From positions 9,021,303 to 9,085,302 of the forward strand of contig OW203722.1 of assembly GCA_934045075.1 (NCBI GenBank): a stretch of 64,000 bases of DNA. Direction: 5' to 3'. The position numbers and the translations under genes were made by a program. The notes under the pieces are model-generated. The model made no database searches. It was not told the DNA's origin and saw only the letters and a program-made list of their open reading frames with translations. This DNA is from Yponomeuta sedellus. Lineage: Eukaryota > Arthropoda > Insecta > Lepidoptera > Yponomeutidae. Shown piece by piece: positions 52,764-62,680 of the stretch (position 1 is its first letter; each line of letters starts with the position of its first letter).

Positions 52764-53263
52764 TTTTTTAATACAGTTGCGAAAAAAATAAGCAATTTAA
52801 TAAAGAAAAATTATTTGGAAAATGGCGCCAACCGTAAAAGAATATAAGCAGAGATTTTTTTTTCTTCACCCATTCTGGTAGGCAAAGGGAACCATGCCCA
52901 TACAGCCAGTCTTCAGTAGGATTTTTTTATTGATATGAAAGGAAAATGAAATTTAATGAGATGAAATGAAATGAAACCTAACTTAACTCATTCAATCAAA
53001 TCATTAAATCTGATATTGAAACAAATTAGTAGCTTCTTTTTAGAAATATACGTATTTGCATGAATCATAAAAACTTCTATGATTTTTTTTTAGTAAAAAC
53101 TTCATGGTTGGTTTTTATTTTTAATAGACATTATTTTGACAGTTGGGAAAGAAAACGCACGAGTGCGGGAAAGGTAAAAAAAAAGCACGAGTGTGTAATA
53201 GCCCACATCCCGCACGCTATACGTCCCTGCAATATGCCACTTTTTGAGCAACTGTATTAAAAA
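52764..53263. mobile_element. Possible 500-bp element with 16-bp inverted ends
   Basis: TTTTTAATACAGTTGC (ending 52780) and GCAACTGTATTAAAAA (53248-53263) are exact inverted repeats. The right half includes AAGCACGAGTGTGTAATAGC and ATCCCGCACGCTATACGTCC. The interior has low-complexity (GAAAT)n at 52945-52975. Could be two separate insertions in opposite orientation instead of one element. Confidence 0.5.
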
Positions 53264-54640
53264 TTACTTTGCTAAATTCGGGCAAAAATCCCACAAGCAC
53301 CATGCGGTTAGTTAATGCACCGCCATCCCTCCCACTTTTTTAAGGCAGAAGCAAGATACGAACACACCACCATAGACACTAATGTGTAAGAAAATAATTT
53401 TTTAAAGCTATTACGCATTTCCGCAAAGTAACGCCTGATTCCATACAATATCTGAATCCTTCTACTTAGCCTAATAAAGCTTCCTAATTGAGATTTTTTT
53501 TGCCCAGTTTTACTTTACACTGTTTATGTTTCAAACAAATATTTAAAATATTTATGTTAAATAAGGAACTTTGAAAATTATTGAATGAATGATACTAAAA
53601 TCCGATAGACAGATTGTACGTAGACCGATAGGAAACAATACTACTAATAGTGTAGTATTGTAGTATTTTCTGATTTTTTCTGGATAATTAGAAGACATTA
53701 TAACTTTCTAATGAAACCAGAGAAACATAATACACTAGAATTATGTTTCTCTGGGCAATATTATGTGAATAATATTTTCCAAATTATTTGTTTTGTTAAT
53801 GTTTTTGTCACCAGTTCAAAAATACTATTTCTCTACTACGTATTCTATTTACTTTGAACTAGCACATGTCAGTTGGGATGGTAACAAAAAATACCTGCAC
53901 AATACCTCCATACAGTTATCATTAGTTTATTAATTGCCAATCATAGTTCTTGTTTACGCAAGACTTATTAGACTCCCATTAGATCAACTCGGCAATAATA
54001 TAGTTAAATTAACATTGTACAAAATCATAGCATTTAAATTGAACTACATTGCGGGTAAAAGTTAAATGAAGTCATGTTTGTAATTAATTCAAACTGCGGC
54101 TTTTAATCATGCGAAATGTGCTGGAAATATGCGGTCACCGTTCATACAACGAAAAACTATTTTAATTATTTGCTGCGAGCCGACCCGACAACATTCATAA
54201 ATTATTATATGCAAATTCTACGGAACTCATACTTTTTATTTAGTCAACTTCACATCCAGTAGTTTTGAATAAAAAAGAGTCAGTTAATAAAATAAAATTG
54301 TAGGAGAATAGACAATAGACGTAAAATTCATTTAAAAGTCATTGTCATCATCGTCACTTATATGCAAACTTATCAACTACTAAAACAAATTTTTGGAATT
54401 ATAAAAAAAATATTATATTTTTTTTCTTCTGGTTATGGATTAAGGTTTTCTCTATGTATGTATCTATCTAGAGTAGAACTTATGAAGAGCAAAAAGAAAG
54501 AAACATAAGAAGGAACAAAAGGAAGGAACATTTAATTTTTGTTAATTCTCTCTTCGTTTAAATTATTTCTGCGTTATAATATAATGCTGCAGTACATTAA
54601 AGACAGTTTTCTATCTACGTATTATTTATTTTACGATATT
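53264..54640. other. No gene; one hairpin
   Basis: AT-rich throughout. CCAGAGAAACATAAT (53717-53731) and its exact complement (53740-53754) form a 15-bp hairpin with an 8-nt loop. Nothing else recognised. Confidence 0.5.
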
Positions 54641-54658
54641 TTGTGAACATCACTTGAC

Positions 54659-54879
54659 GTACGTACGGACTTGTACGTAATACAGAGAATAGTGTAAAGA
54701 GGTTCGAAATTTCACTGATGCCGGTGAGTCGCCCATTAGCTCAGTTGGATAGAGCGCTGGCACGGATAGCCAGAGGTCGCGGGTTCGAATCCCGGCATGG
54801 GTGGAATTTTTAGCCTCTAAATAGGTTTTTGAAATTGTCCTTAGCACGGGTTAGTGTATTAAAAATAAAAAATAGTATA
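54659..54879 (+). mobile_element. Complete tRNA-headed SINE (family R) with 13-bp target duplication
   Basis: AACATCACTTGAC occurs at 54646-54658 and again at 54880-54892, exactly bounding the element. It has a ~70-bp leader (TTGTACGTAATACAGAGAAT, GGTTCGAAATTTCACTGATG), a tRNA-like part at 54731-54803 (ATTAGCTCAGTTGGATAGAG, GGTCGCGGGTTCGAATCCCG), then TTTTTAGCCTCTAAATAGGT, TTAGCACGGGTTAGTGTATT and an A-rich tail. A 7-nt loop would carry GGA as anticodon, but position 33 is C and there is no long variable arm, so it is not a serine tRNA gene. Confidence 0.92.
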
Positions 54880-54894
54880 AACATCACTTGACTC

Positions 54895-55205
54895 TTTCAA
54901 ATTTTGTCCTTACAGATCATAAGATAAGCCCCCCAAATCGCTTCAAGTGTACCTTTAAAATTCAAAGATCTTTCTCGGTTTGTCTAGTATGCCATTAAGG
55001 TCATGACTTTATGATCATGATAGGTATTCATCCACCTATGAAACTTAAAACAAAAGAATAATTTTCCTTTATGTTTTATTCTTCATGTCAATCTAGATTG
55101 TAAATGACATGTAAATATCAGTACGTTTAAGCTAGTCAAATTGTGTTCAATATGTACTACTACATTTCTATTACGAGTTACACTGTTTATTACTGTTTGA
55201 TGGCC
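54895..55205. other. No recognised feature
   Basis: Unique AT-rich DNA. Confidence 0.3.
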
Positions 55206-55207
55206 TC

Positions 55208-55660
55208 GGAGGCGCATTCAACCCCTAAGGGGGTGAAAAGGGTTGCCAAAATTTGTATGGGAGTTTTAAGCAATGTTGTCTAATTTTCTTGAAACTTAAA
55301 ATAAATACTCTTCATTACAATTAATTGAACACGTGTTTCGCTGTTTTTTTTTAATTTAACCCTTAAGGGAGTGAACGAGGTTGCAAAATTTTGTTCTTTG
55401 AATCTTTTGACATCCTCAGTGGCGCAGCGGTTTGGCACGCTGACTGCAAAACCGAAGGTCTCGGGTTCTATCCCCGGCCGGGTCAAACAAGGAAACGATG
55501 TTTTCTAGTTTGTCTCGGGACTTGGATGTTATCTATGTATTTATTGTACTAAGTCTATCGTCGATTCAGTACCTGTATGACAAGTCATATACTTGTACTT
55601 AGTATGGGGCTAACGAGATCTGTGTAATGTGTCCATGAATATTTATTATTATTAATACAA
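55208..55660 (+). mobile_element. Composite repeat with tRNA-like segment, copy 1
   Basis: TTCAACCCCTAAGGGGGTGA, GGAGTTTTAAGCAATGTTGT, CACGTGTTTCGCTG, CCCTTAAGGGAGTGAACGAG, then a tRNA-like part (CAGTGGCGCAGCGGTTTGGC, GGTCTCGGGTTCTATCCCCG) at about 55419-55487, and ATGTTATCTATGTATTTATT, GGGGCTAACGAGATCTGTGT, GTCCATGAATATTTATT. The whole ~450 bp matches 63198-63640. The tRNA-like unit may be a SINE inserted in an older element and then co-copied. Confidence 0.8.
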
Positions 55661-55661
55661 C

Positions 55662-56020
55662 AAACAACGATTAATAGGAAGGTATTTTAGTTATGAAGCT
55701 TCGCTGATACTAATATTAGATGGGCTATAAAACGATGACACACAGTCGCCTTAAAGACAGCAATAACAGAAGTATCCCCTGAGTAACGTCCTTAACTTTT
55801 CTCAGATTTATTAGAACATATTACGGGGAAATGGAAAGCGTTATTCAAGCGCAGGTGCGCTGACGATTTGCTAACTTGCCATATTTTTGTAGAGAAATTG
55901 AGTCGGGAACATTTTCGCGAACACCTGAAACTGCCACTTATATTGTTTCCGTGAGAATATATCGCCTTGAATTTGTTCGGCGAATGTTAATGTGTGTTAA
56001 GCTTATTGCACACTAGGTTG
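55662..56020. other. No recognised feature
   Basis: Nothing coding or repeated noticed. Confidence 0.3.
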
Positions 56021-56023
56021 TAG

Positions 56024-56156
56024 ATAGATAGAGAACGCTTTATGAACCCATAAAATTATATTATTACACAGATATTTATTAACCTAAGAGTACAGACAGG
56101 GGCCTTATCACTAAAAGTGATCTCTTCCAGACAACTCTTGGATGGACTGGACTAAA
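56024..56156 (-). mobile_element. CR1/Jockey-type LINE 3' end, likely belonging to the RT relic at 56480-57850
   Basis: TAGATAGATAGAGAACGCTT (tail), TATTAACCTAAGAGTACAGA, GGCCTTATCACTAAAAGTGA, TCTCTTCCAGACAACTCTTG, GATGGACTGGACT. Same orientation as, and 320 bp downstream of, the RT C-terminal relic, with only a family B insertion between. This links the recurring 3' end to its coding region. Confidence 0.78.
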
Positions 56157-56237
56157 ACATTAGGTTATTATTATGAAAAATTGCAAATTACGAATATGCT
56201 ACAACTTCGTTTTGAGTTACATTGGCAGTGTACTATA

Positions 56238-56416
56238 CGTCGTCGTCGTCAGGCTATACTAGTGCACTGCTGGACATAGCCCTCCCCTAAAGAGCGCCAC
56301 GTTGTGCTATCATAGGGGGTAATGCCCATAATCCCTACGCTGGGCATGCGGGTTGCGGATCGCAGTTCGGTGAAATTGTACTGCAGGGGGCGCTGCTGCC
56401 CACCCCCCGGTTTGTG
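56238..56416 (-). mobile_element. RTE-partner element (family B), copy 4
   Basis: CGTCGTCGTCAGGCTATACT, GCACTGCTGGACATAGCCCT, GCGCCACGTTGTGCTATCAT, GCAGGGGGCGCTGCTGCCCA to GGTTTGTGTACC. It lacks the 5' end of other copies and was inserted in the CR1/Jockey-type LINE relic. Confidence 0.8.
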
Positions 56417-57159
56417 TACCATACATTTTGACATAAATATAACATAATATCACGAATCGCTTGCAGCCTCGCTTTGTGAGTAGCTGTAGCTAACTATCCC
56501 GCCCCAAATTGATAAACAATATGACATAGCACATTGACTTATAGCTTTGCGTACTAGTGCTAACACTGATTGAGCTTCGCAGGGAATTCATTGTGTAAAT
56601 AGATTCGCTTAGTTTGCCGAATAGGGACGAGCGGTGTTGTTTAAATGATAGGTGTTCGTCCAGTAGTATTCCTAAGTACTTTATATTATCAGCGTGGTCA
56701 ATTGCTAAGCACGAACCAGGGACGTGTTTTTGTTAAGGATTATTATCAAGAAAGGAACGACAAGAGTGAATAAAATTTTTGGGGAGTGTGAGAAGTGTGG
56801 TCTGGTTTTGTGTAAAGCGACAATTTTTTTTTAACTTTATTATTCCTATTTATACTTTTATTGCACTTAAATTTTAAGAATTAAATCGTGCAATGCGGCA
56901 GACTTAATCCCACCAGCTTTTTCTACCAGTACTTTTCAATATTTTTTATTAGTCAGAAGGTTCTTATTTAACCAATTTTCGAGCAAAGCAAATTGAATAC
57001 TTGTTCCCAGAAAATATCATAAAAGCGAGTTGTGAGTTGTGAGAGAGTCTTGTCATTGACATAGGTGATCAGATAAGCCTCTTTTAGTGAGATGTTAAGT
57101 TAATCAAATTGGGACCAAAGATACCGTCTTGCGGGACTAAAATTAACAGGAAGTTGGTA

Positions 57160-57345
57160 ATTTATGTTGGTTGGCCGTTGGGGAGAAAATGACCTGGCGA
57201 CCACAGAGCGGATGACTCACAGTGGGCAGGTCCTCCACCGGATGGTCTGACAACCTGGATACGGTGGCTTTGGGAAACCATGAGGGAGGCACTATGTCCT
57301 GCAGTGATCGTCTAATGGCTGATGATGATGTTTACTTAATTCTTC
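57160..57345 (+). pseudogene. RTE LINE C-terminal relic nested in the CR1/Jockey-type relic
   Basis: CGTTGGGGAGAAAATGACCT, GGCGACCACAGAGCGGATGA, CCGGATGGTCTGACAACCTG resemble 142-282 (W-R-P-x-x-G-R and R-W-S-D-D-L region) with frameshifts. It ends CTGCAGTGATCGTCTAATGG and a (GAT)n tail (CTGATGATGATG). Opposite orientation to the surrounding relic. Confidence 0.75.
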
Positions 57346-57636
57346 ATCCACCCTAACACACTACCGACGGATCTGGGTTCAGAGCTATCTTACTGATGTA
57401 AGATTGAGGAAATCTGGATACAGCTGTGAGGGATATCTCTCCTTTTCTTCGTCGTATCAAATGCCATAGCAAGGTCTAGAAATACAATCAAAAAGCATTT
57501 GTTTTCATCAAGATAAGAAGTCATTAGATTTGTGATCCGCGTCTTCTGTTGACTTTGACGACGGAAGCCGTGCGTATTGGTTTTCGGTGATGTTACAGGA
57601 AGTTTGCCGAGCGCTTAGTATTATTGAAATTCTTTA

Positions 57637-57695
57637 TTGCACCAAGTAAATATTGTACAATAGGCGGGCTTACTACTAATTAGTATTTTTGATAA
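57637..57695 (-). repeat. LINE 3' end inserted in the CR1/Jockey-type relic
   Basis: TTGAAATTCTTTATTGCACC, AATATTGTACAATAGGCGGG. It lies between the LERII and motif A parts of the RT relic, where coding sequence would be expected. Confidence 0.6.
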
Positions 57696-57851
57696 TTCTT
57701 TCAAGCATTTTTGAGAAAATGCAAAGTTATTGTATAATTGCTCGGGACTGATTTGCTTACTTCTTTGTAGTTTAGAGATATCACATCTAACCTCCACGCT
57801 TCAAAAAATTTGTCAGTTGACATGTTTACGGTATAATTTAAGTTTGTGGTT

Positions 57852-58660
57852 CGATTAAAGCAGAGTTTGCTAGTTTAAATGATTTATCATTAGGTATATG
57901 TGGATGGTCATATTTTTTCCTACTGTTTTCCATGTACAATAATTTACCCATTTAATTCCGTCATTATATAAGATCATTTCTTGGTTCGGCACTACCCCCC
58001 AACTTCTTCGTCAACAAAATAAGAAAATATATTGACCCGTCATAATAATATGGTACACACCTTATTTGGTGTAATAAATAATATGATTCATTAATTAACT
58101 CGTAATTTTGGTTAACACATATAAACAAACCCTCGATCTCTTTTTCTAAATAGAATGTTAATCACGGTCACGACGAGTGAAGTTTTCATCTCAACGCATT
58201 TTCACAAATATCAAAAGTGGAAATTTCTTTGAAATTTCGTGGAAAGATGAAGGTACATCTTTATAACTACTTGTGGCACAGTGTACTGTTAAAATTATTC
58301 CTTCACCCTCGCGTTGTTCCATGCTTATTCCATGTTTCAGCATGTTTCCATGTTATTAAAATAACAAAAGTCGCTGAAACTGGTATTTGCTTCCATCACA
58401 TTATTTGGATAAAATTAATAACTACTGAAACAAGTTAATTAAAAACCACAACTATCAGCGCTGTTATCTTTTGAAACGAAAGTGGAGTAAAAAATATAAA
58501 AGTGCCACATAATCTCCAAACAGGTCATGTAGGGTTTTTCCAAACAAAACTTGGAACACAATGTCCTACCCCCAGACAAATTTAAGCCTCTTTTACACGA
58601 GGTGAGAAGCATTCTTGCAAATACTGCAAATTACTGCTACTCACCTAGTAACTGATACTA
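57852..58660. other. No recognised feature
   Basis: The 58217-58438 frame has no domain and AT-driven composition. Some of this may be the N-terminal part of the LINE relic, but I could not recognise it. Confidence 0.3.
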
Positions 58661-58666
58661 TTCGAT

Positions 58667-59024
58667 ATAAGCCCTTTTGTATGTCCCCACTGCTGGGGCA
58701 CGAGTCTCTTCCTGCATCGCAGGAAGGTTAGGCCATACTCCCCTAAGGGGGCCAAGTGGCATATTTTCCGAGCGCTTGCGTGATTCACAAGGTACGTTCA
58801 GCCGTTGGTGTCGGCTGTCATATTATGGCAGTGGTTAAGTCATGTCTAAAGCCTTATGGACGGCTTGATAACTTCTGACCGTAAGGCCCGCCACTGTCTT
58901 ACAATTCTCCACCAACGAGGACTTGGCCCGCGTGGTGAAGTAAGGCCGGTAATAAGTAACCTCCCGGTTATGCGAGAAGAGACCCGTGCCCCATCAGTGG
59001 GGGCATACAAAGGATTGATATCAA
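58667..59024. mobile_element. 5S-SINE folded into an inverted structure
   Basis: 58667-58756 is the tail part in minus orientation (AAGCCCTTTTGTATGTCCCC to CCCTAAGGGGGCCAAGTGG). 58757-59024 is a larger part in plus orientation (CATATTTTCCGAGCGCTTGC to GGGCATACAAAGGATTGATA). Both element ends therefore point outward and match as ~85-bp inverted repeats. The 5S-like promoter is missing. Confidence 0.82.
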
Positions 59025-59405
59025 GTAAGAACAATCATCTTGGACTATAAGTTCAGTGGGGGCCCGTATTGGTCTCACTGTGTGAATAAGCCTAAAGCGA
59101 GTGTTAATAGCCAATATGCGCGGCCGAAATTGCCCGCCTAACTTTGTTTTCTCTGTAACTAATATTGGCTTAATCCCATTATCGGGGACTTGTAATACAG
59201 GCGGCGAGAAAATAACTGCTTAGCTGCCTTTTGTACCTGGTTTCAGAATAATGCTAGCGTGGCTCTGTGAACACCTATTTAGGTAATAGAGGCAAAACAT
59301 TTTTAATAAACTGGCGTTGCTATTAAAAGTGCACTTGAATATTTTAAGTTTTTAGTACCTAATTCTACGGACAATGTCATAAAGAATATATAGCATAGTA
59401 AAGTT
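59025..59405. other. No recognised feature
   Basis: No repeats or genes noticed. The minus-strand frame at 59303-59518 overlaps the following SINE. Confidence 0.3.
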
Positions 59406-59407
59406 GT

Positions 59408-59562
59408 AGTAGCAAGACTACTCGGTAACTGTGAAGGAAAACTTCTTGGGGCAACCTGAGTGCCTGAGGCGCTTGAAATCGTCAATCCGCGGTCACCACG
59501 CGTGGCTCGTAAGCCCACGCTCTCTCTCTAAGAGAAGGCCTGTACCACAATGTGGGACGTGT
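59408..59562 (+). mobile_element. SINE body
   Basis: GGTAACTGTGAAGGAAAACT, CCTGAGTGCCTGAGGCGCTT, GAAATCGTCAATCCGCGGTC, CTCTCTCTAAGAGAAGGCCT, GTACCACAATGTGGGACGTG. The head is missing. Confidence 0.75.
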
Positions 59563-59582
59563 TAAGGCCGCATTATTAATTA

Positions 59583-59756
59583 CTGCAAGAGGACCCGGGT
59601 TCGAATCCCGGCTGGGAACAAAAAAAAAGCCCACGTCTTGGATGTTTACATGTGTGTGATGTCGTTGTTTCTGGTTCCCACGACACAGGGTATCCTAGTG
59701 TGGGGCCAGAAGCAATGTATGTGCTTGTAAATGTTATTGTTATTCTTATTGTTATT
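59583..59756 (+). mobile_element. tRNA-headed SINE (family G), copy 4, 5'-truncated
   Basis: It begins within the tRNA-like part (TGCAAGAGGACCCGGGTTCG, AATCCCGGCTGGGAAC), followed by the A run, ATGTTTACATGTGTGTGATG, GACACAGGGTATCCTAGTGT, GGGGCCAGAAGCAATGTATG and an AT-rich end. Confidence 0.82.
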
Positions 59757-59759
59757 ACT

Positions 59760-60500
59760 GAACGATGCTATTTCAATACATTGTGAAGTAGAGCCGTATC
59801 AGTTTACTGCCACCACGTCAGGTATTTTATGTTATAACATTCCAAGACTGAATACTTCAACTGCTTATAGATTCAGATATTAAATTCTTGATGCTACATT
59901 CATATTTTCCCTTCAGCAGTACCTACCTAATACGCTATCTACTTTGTGCCGCATGCTTGTGATGTTAAAGATAAAAATGTGAAAATTCATTCGATGAATG
60001 TTTTTTATCTTTATTTTATCAATATATAAATTATATGCGGAGGACACTGTCTTCTCCATACAATCTTATCATTTGTTTAACATTTAAAATAAAATATTTG
60101 ATGTGATTACATACAAATATAAACTCACACATGTAACTCAAAGGGGGAGACAGATACCGTGGTATGCCACTTACTACGATCCTAGCAAACCTCGACGGCT
60201 CAAGATGCTTGACATTACTCTTTATAAAGCTGTATTATTTAACTGCCTTTTTAGTACTTTGGTTGTTAATCAAATTATGATAGATAAGGCTTAAGGCTTA
60301 AAAAGCATGTGTTTATCAAATTTTTCTTTATTTTTATTCCAATGGCACTTTATAAATACTATGCGTCAATGCGCGCAATATTGAAGCAGCAAAGGAATAA
60401 CATATGTTAGAGAAATATCAAGTATGCAATAACAAAATCAAGGGGCATCTATTTTCATTCTATCTATTGTTGTTAAGCCTAAAATTTTCTGCACTTAGCT
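59760..60500. other. Mostly unrecognised; LINE-end fragment at 60109-60195
   Basis: 60109-60195 (AACTCACACATGTAACTCAA, GGGGGAGACAGATACCGTGG, TGCCACTTACTACGATCCTA) is a decayed minus-strand copy of the SAYPSG-type LINE end. The rest shows nothing. Confidence 0.4.
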
Positions 60501-60504
60501 TCAT

Positions 60505-60585
60505 AGTTGGACCATTGTACGTAGCGCTAAGGTATCGTAACACTTCGGAGACTAGGGTTTTCTTAAATATTTTCCTTCATCGATC
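60505..60585 (-). repeat. SINE body fragment
   Basis: GTTGGACCATTGTACGTAGC, GCTAAGGTATCGTAACACTT, AGGGTTTTCTTAAATATTTT. Same junction sequence as at 41808. Confidence 0.55.
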
Positions 60586-60589
60586 GATA

Positions 60590-60943
60590 TCGATTTCAAC
60601 CCTTTATGTGTCCCCACTGTTGGGGCACGTGTCTCCTCCTGTGTGGTAGGAAGGTTAGGCCATACTCCACCGGGGCCAAGTCCGGGTTGGTGGAGGATTG
60701 TAAGACAGTGGCGGGCCTTACTGTCAGAAGTTATCAAGCTGCCCATAAGGCCAATGACATGGCTTAACGACTGCCATTACATGACATCCGGCACCGACAA
60801 CTTAACGTGCCTTGTGAAGCGCTCGGAAAAAATGCCACTAGCGGTAGTCACGAGATGGTCACCCATCCAGTACCTGACCGCGCATGTTGTTGCTTAAACC
60901 AAGTGATTGATTGCAATCACTCCGCTAGGCCACGAGCGCTTCC
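60590..60943 (-). mobile_element. 5S rRNA-derived SINE, near full length
   Basis: Plus strand ATATCGATTTCAACCCTTTA through to AGGCCACGAGCGCTTCC. Sense strand has GGTTTAAGCAACAACATGCG and CGGTCAGGTACTGGATGGGT. Small deletions near 60665 and 60815 remove parts of the middle. It sits next to a SINE body, as the copy at 6014 does. Confidence 0.85.
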
Positions 60944-61144
60944 ATGTACATTCATACTACCTCTAAATGCATGAATATTTGCAAAACTCAATACATGTAA
61001 AACAGAGCCGAACTACTGTTCTATAGATTATGATACCTACACCTAGTTATATTGAAAGGATGATTAACTCTATAATTATTGATATCTTACCTTCACATTT
61101 GGACAATATTTATTATTGTGATAACTACTCTTATTTTAATTGAT

Positions 61145-61430
61145 AGCGGTAGTAGCTCAGTGGGTAGAACAATGGACTCACAAGCGAGAGGCCCAGGTTC
61201 AATCCCCAGTGTGGGCATGTACCAATGACTTTGTTAAATTTCAAAGGTACGTACATTTCAGAATTGGTACCACACAAAAATGGTGAAGTAAAAGATCGTG
61301 AGGAAACCCGCGGCTTTGCTGGCTCCGCACGTATTGACTATCCTTTCCTGTAGGCTAGGCCTACTAAGCTGTCAGGATAGTATAGGTGCTGGGCAAGCCT
61401 ACACCATCCAAAACCATTACCCTTAATTAG
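61145..61430 (+). mobile_element. tRNA-headed SINE (family W), copy 2
   Basis: AGCGGTAGTAGCTCAGTGGG, GAGGCCCAGGTTCAATCCCC, AGTGTGGGCATGTACCAATG, GATCGTGAGGAAACCCGCGG, CTGTCAGGATAGTATAGGTG, CTGGGCAAGCCTACACCATC. Same structure as 39565-39973 but without the last ~130 bp of that copy. Confidence 0.85.
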
Positions 61431-61524
61431 TTATTTAGTTTTTATTTTGTCATATCTGTTTCAGAGTTATTTGTATTCGACCAAATAGGGAATGTATAAG
61501 CAAAGGGAAAGATAAAAAGTACCC

Positions 61525-61675
61525 GGAACCGGCGTGCGTGCATGTAACGACTTATGAACGTTGATGAAGCGAAGGGGATCTGTCAGGATCGTGGCAAGTG
61601 GCAGTCCCTGGTCTCTGCCTACCCCTCTGGTATACAGGCGTGAGGTTATGTATGTATGTATGTATGTATGTAATA
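61525..61675 (+). pseudogene. LINE C-terminal fragment with (TATG)n tail
   Basis: One frame reads LMNVDEAKGICQDRGKWQSL, VSAYPSGIQA, stop, then GGTTATGTATGTATGTATG. It is the best preserved copy of the end also seen at 2368, 20300, 50195 and 60109. The microsatellite directly after the stop is the expected tail of an RTE-like element. Upstream coding parts are absent. Confidence 0.7.
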
Positions 61676-61679
61676 ATTA

Positions 61680-62135
61680 TTTGTATTGGAATATGGGTCA
61701 CTATGCCTGAAATAAATAACTACTATTATTATTTATTGACTGCCCGTTTCGTATCGTAAGCACGCTAGTTAAGAGCTTTTCTTATTCCTGCTCCAAATAT
61801 CCCGTCCCAATGTTTTCTTATTATTTTCTTCCCTCCTTTGATGTACATAGAACAGCTTTCCCTTTATACCAATTCGATAACGAAACACGTATCGTGATCA
61901 AGGGTTTTTACCTACAATCCTTTTAGGATTTCTTTCTCTGAGAAACCGAAATTCGCCCTCTCGGACCGAGTCATGTAAATACATGGTGATATGAATATAA
62001 ATGCTGTTTAAGTAGCGCAGCGGGTCGGTGGGGTCTGACTACACCCTGTATGTATTCTAACATCGTGCACTTCAATTTCCGAGTGTATCTGTAAACGTAT
62101 TTTACTCGTATGTATTACATTGTCAGGTTGGTTAG
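61680..62135. other. No recognised feature
   Basis: Unique sequence. TTTCTTTCTCTGAGAAACCG at 61930 is too short to call a SINE fragment. Confidence 0.3.
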
Positions 62136-62139
62136 GCGT

Positions 62140-62245
62140 TCTACTTTATTGCACACATAATATTCACAGGAAATCATATAAGAAAAAACATGTAGAAAGG
62201 CGAGCTCTGTGAGAGATTTCTTCCAGCAAACCTTTGAAAGTAGGC
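62140..62245 (-). repeat. LINE 3'-end fragment (TTATTGCACACATAA type)
   Basis: CTACTTTATTGCACACATAA, AAACATGTAGAAAGGCGAGC, TTCTTCCAGCAAACCTTTGA. Matches 33740-33865. Confidence 0.55.
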
Positions 62246-62680
62246 GTTTAGCTGAGATTTTTTTCGTAGTTTTATGATTATGTTGCTTGCATCAGATTCT
62301 TAAAATAAATAATGTGGTGCAAGCAACATAAGTCAACGCAAGGAGTATTTGTATTCATGTCAGACTTAAGGCTATTTAGGAATGATTTTTTGTATCCATC
62401 TGTTCTATTTCTATCAGTTTTAGTATGTTATCGGGGTGTACGTTCACGTGCACTGACATATATGCACTTTAATACCTTGTCAAAGTCAATATAGTCCATT
62501 TTTCATACATCAGGCTAGGAGAAGTTAATGAGAGAACGTTCTAAAATATTTACATAGTGCTCGCGACTATGTCACTTGTACATATTACACCACAACTGTG
62601 TGCTTGGTATTTAAGGCGCTTTGTGGTGCTAACTATCGCCACCAATAGAAGTAAAATCATAATTTCTTTTATAAAACGTT

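Larger units (their letters stand above)
56480..57850 (-). pseudogene. Decayed CR1/Jockey-type LINE reverse transcriptase
   Basis: Minus-strand frames, read from 57850 downward, show KFFEAWRLDVISLN and KEVSKSVPSNY (from a V-x-x-S-N-Y-R-P-I-S-like block), FSKMLERIIKNT (S-K-x-L-E-R-I-I), LDENKCFLIVFLDLAMAFDT (RT motif A, F-L-D-L-x-x-A-F-D-T), ITYVNDKTLSQ (a changed Y-x-D-D-x-x-L motif C, now VND) and DHADNIKYLGILLDEHLSFK (the I-K-Y-L-G-V-x-L-D-x-x-L-x-F/W block). Stops and frameshifts occur throughout, so it is inactive. A LINE tail (57637) and an RTE relic (57160) interrupt it. Confidence 0.85.

Noticed and set aside
54731..54803. tRNA gene candidate
   Set aside because: Box A and box B are good, but the anticodon loop lacks U33, the element is bounded by a target duplication and other copies exist, so it is a SINE head.
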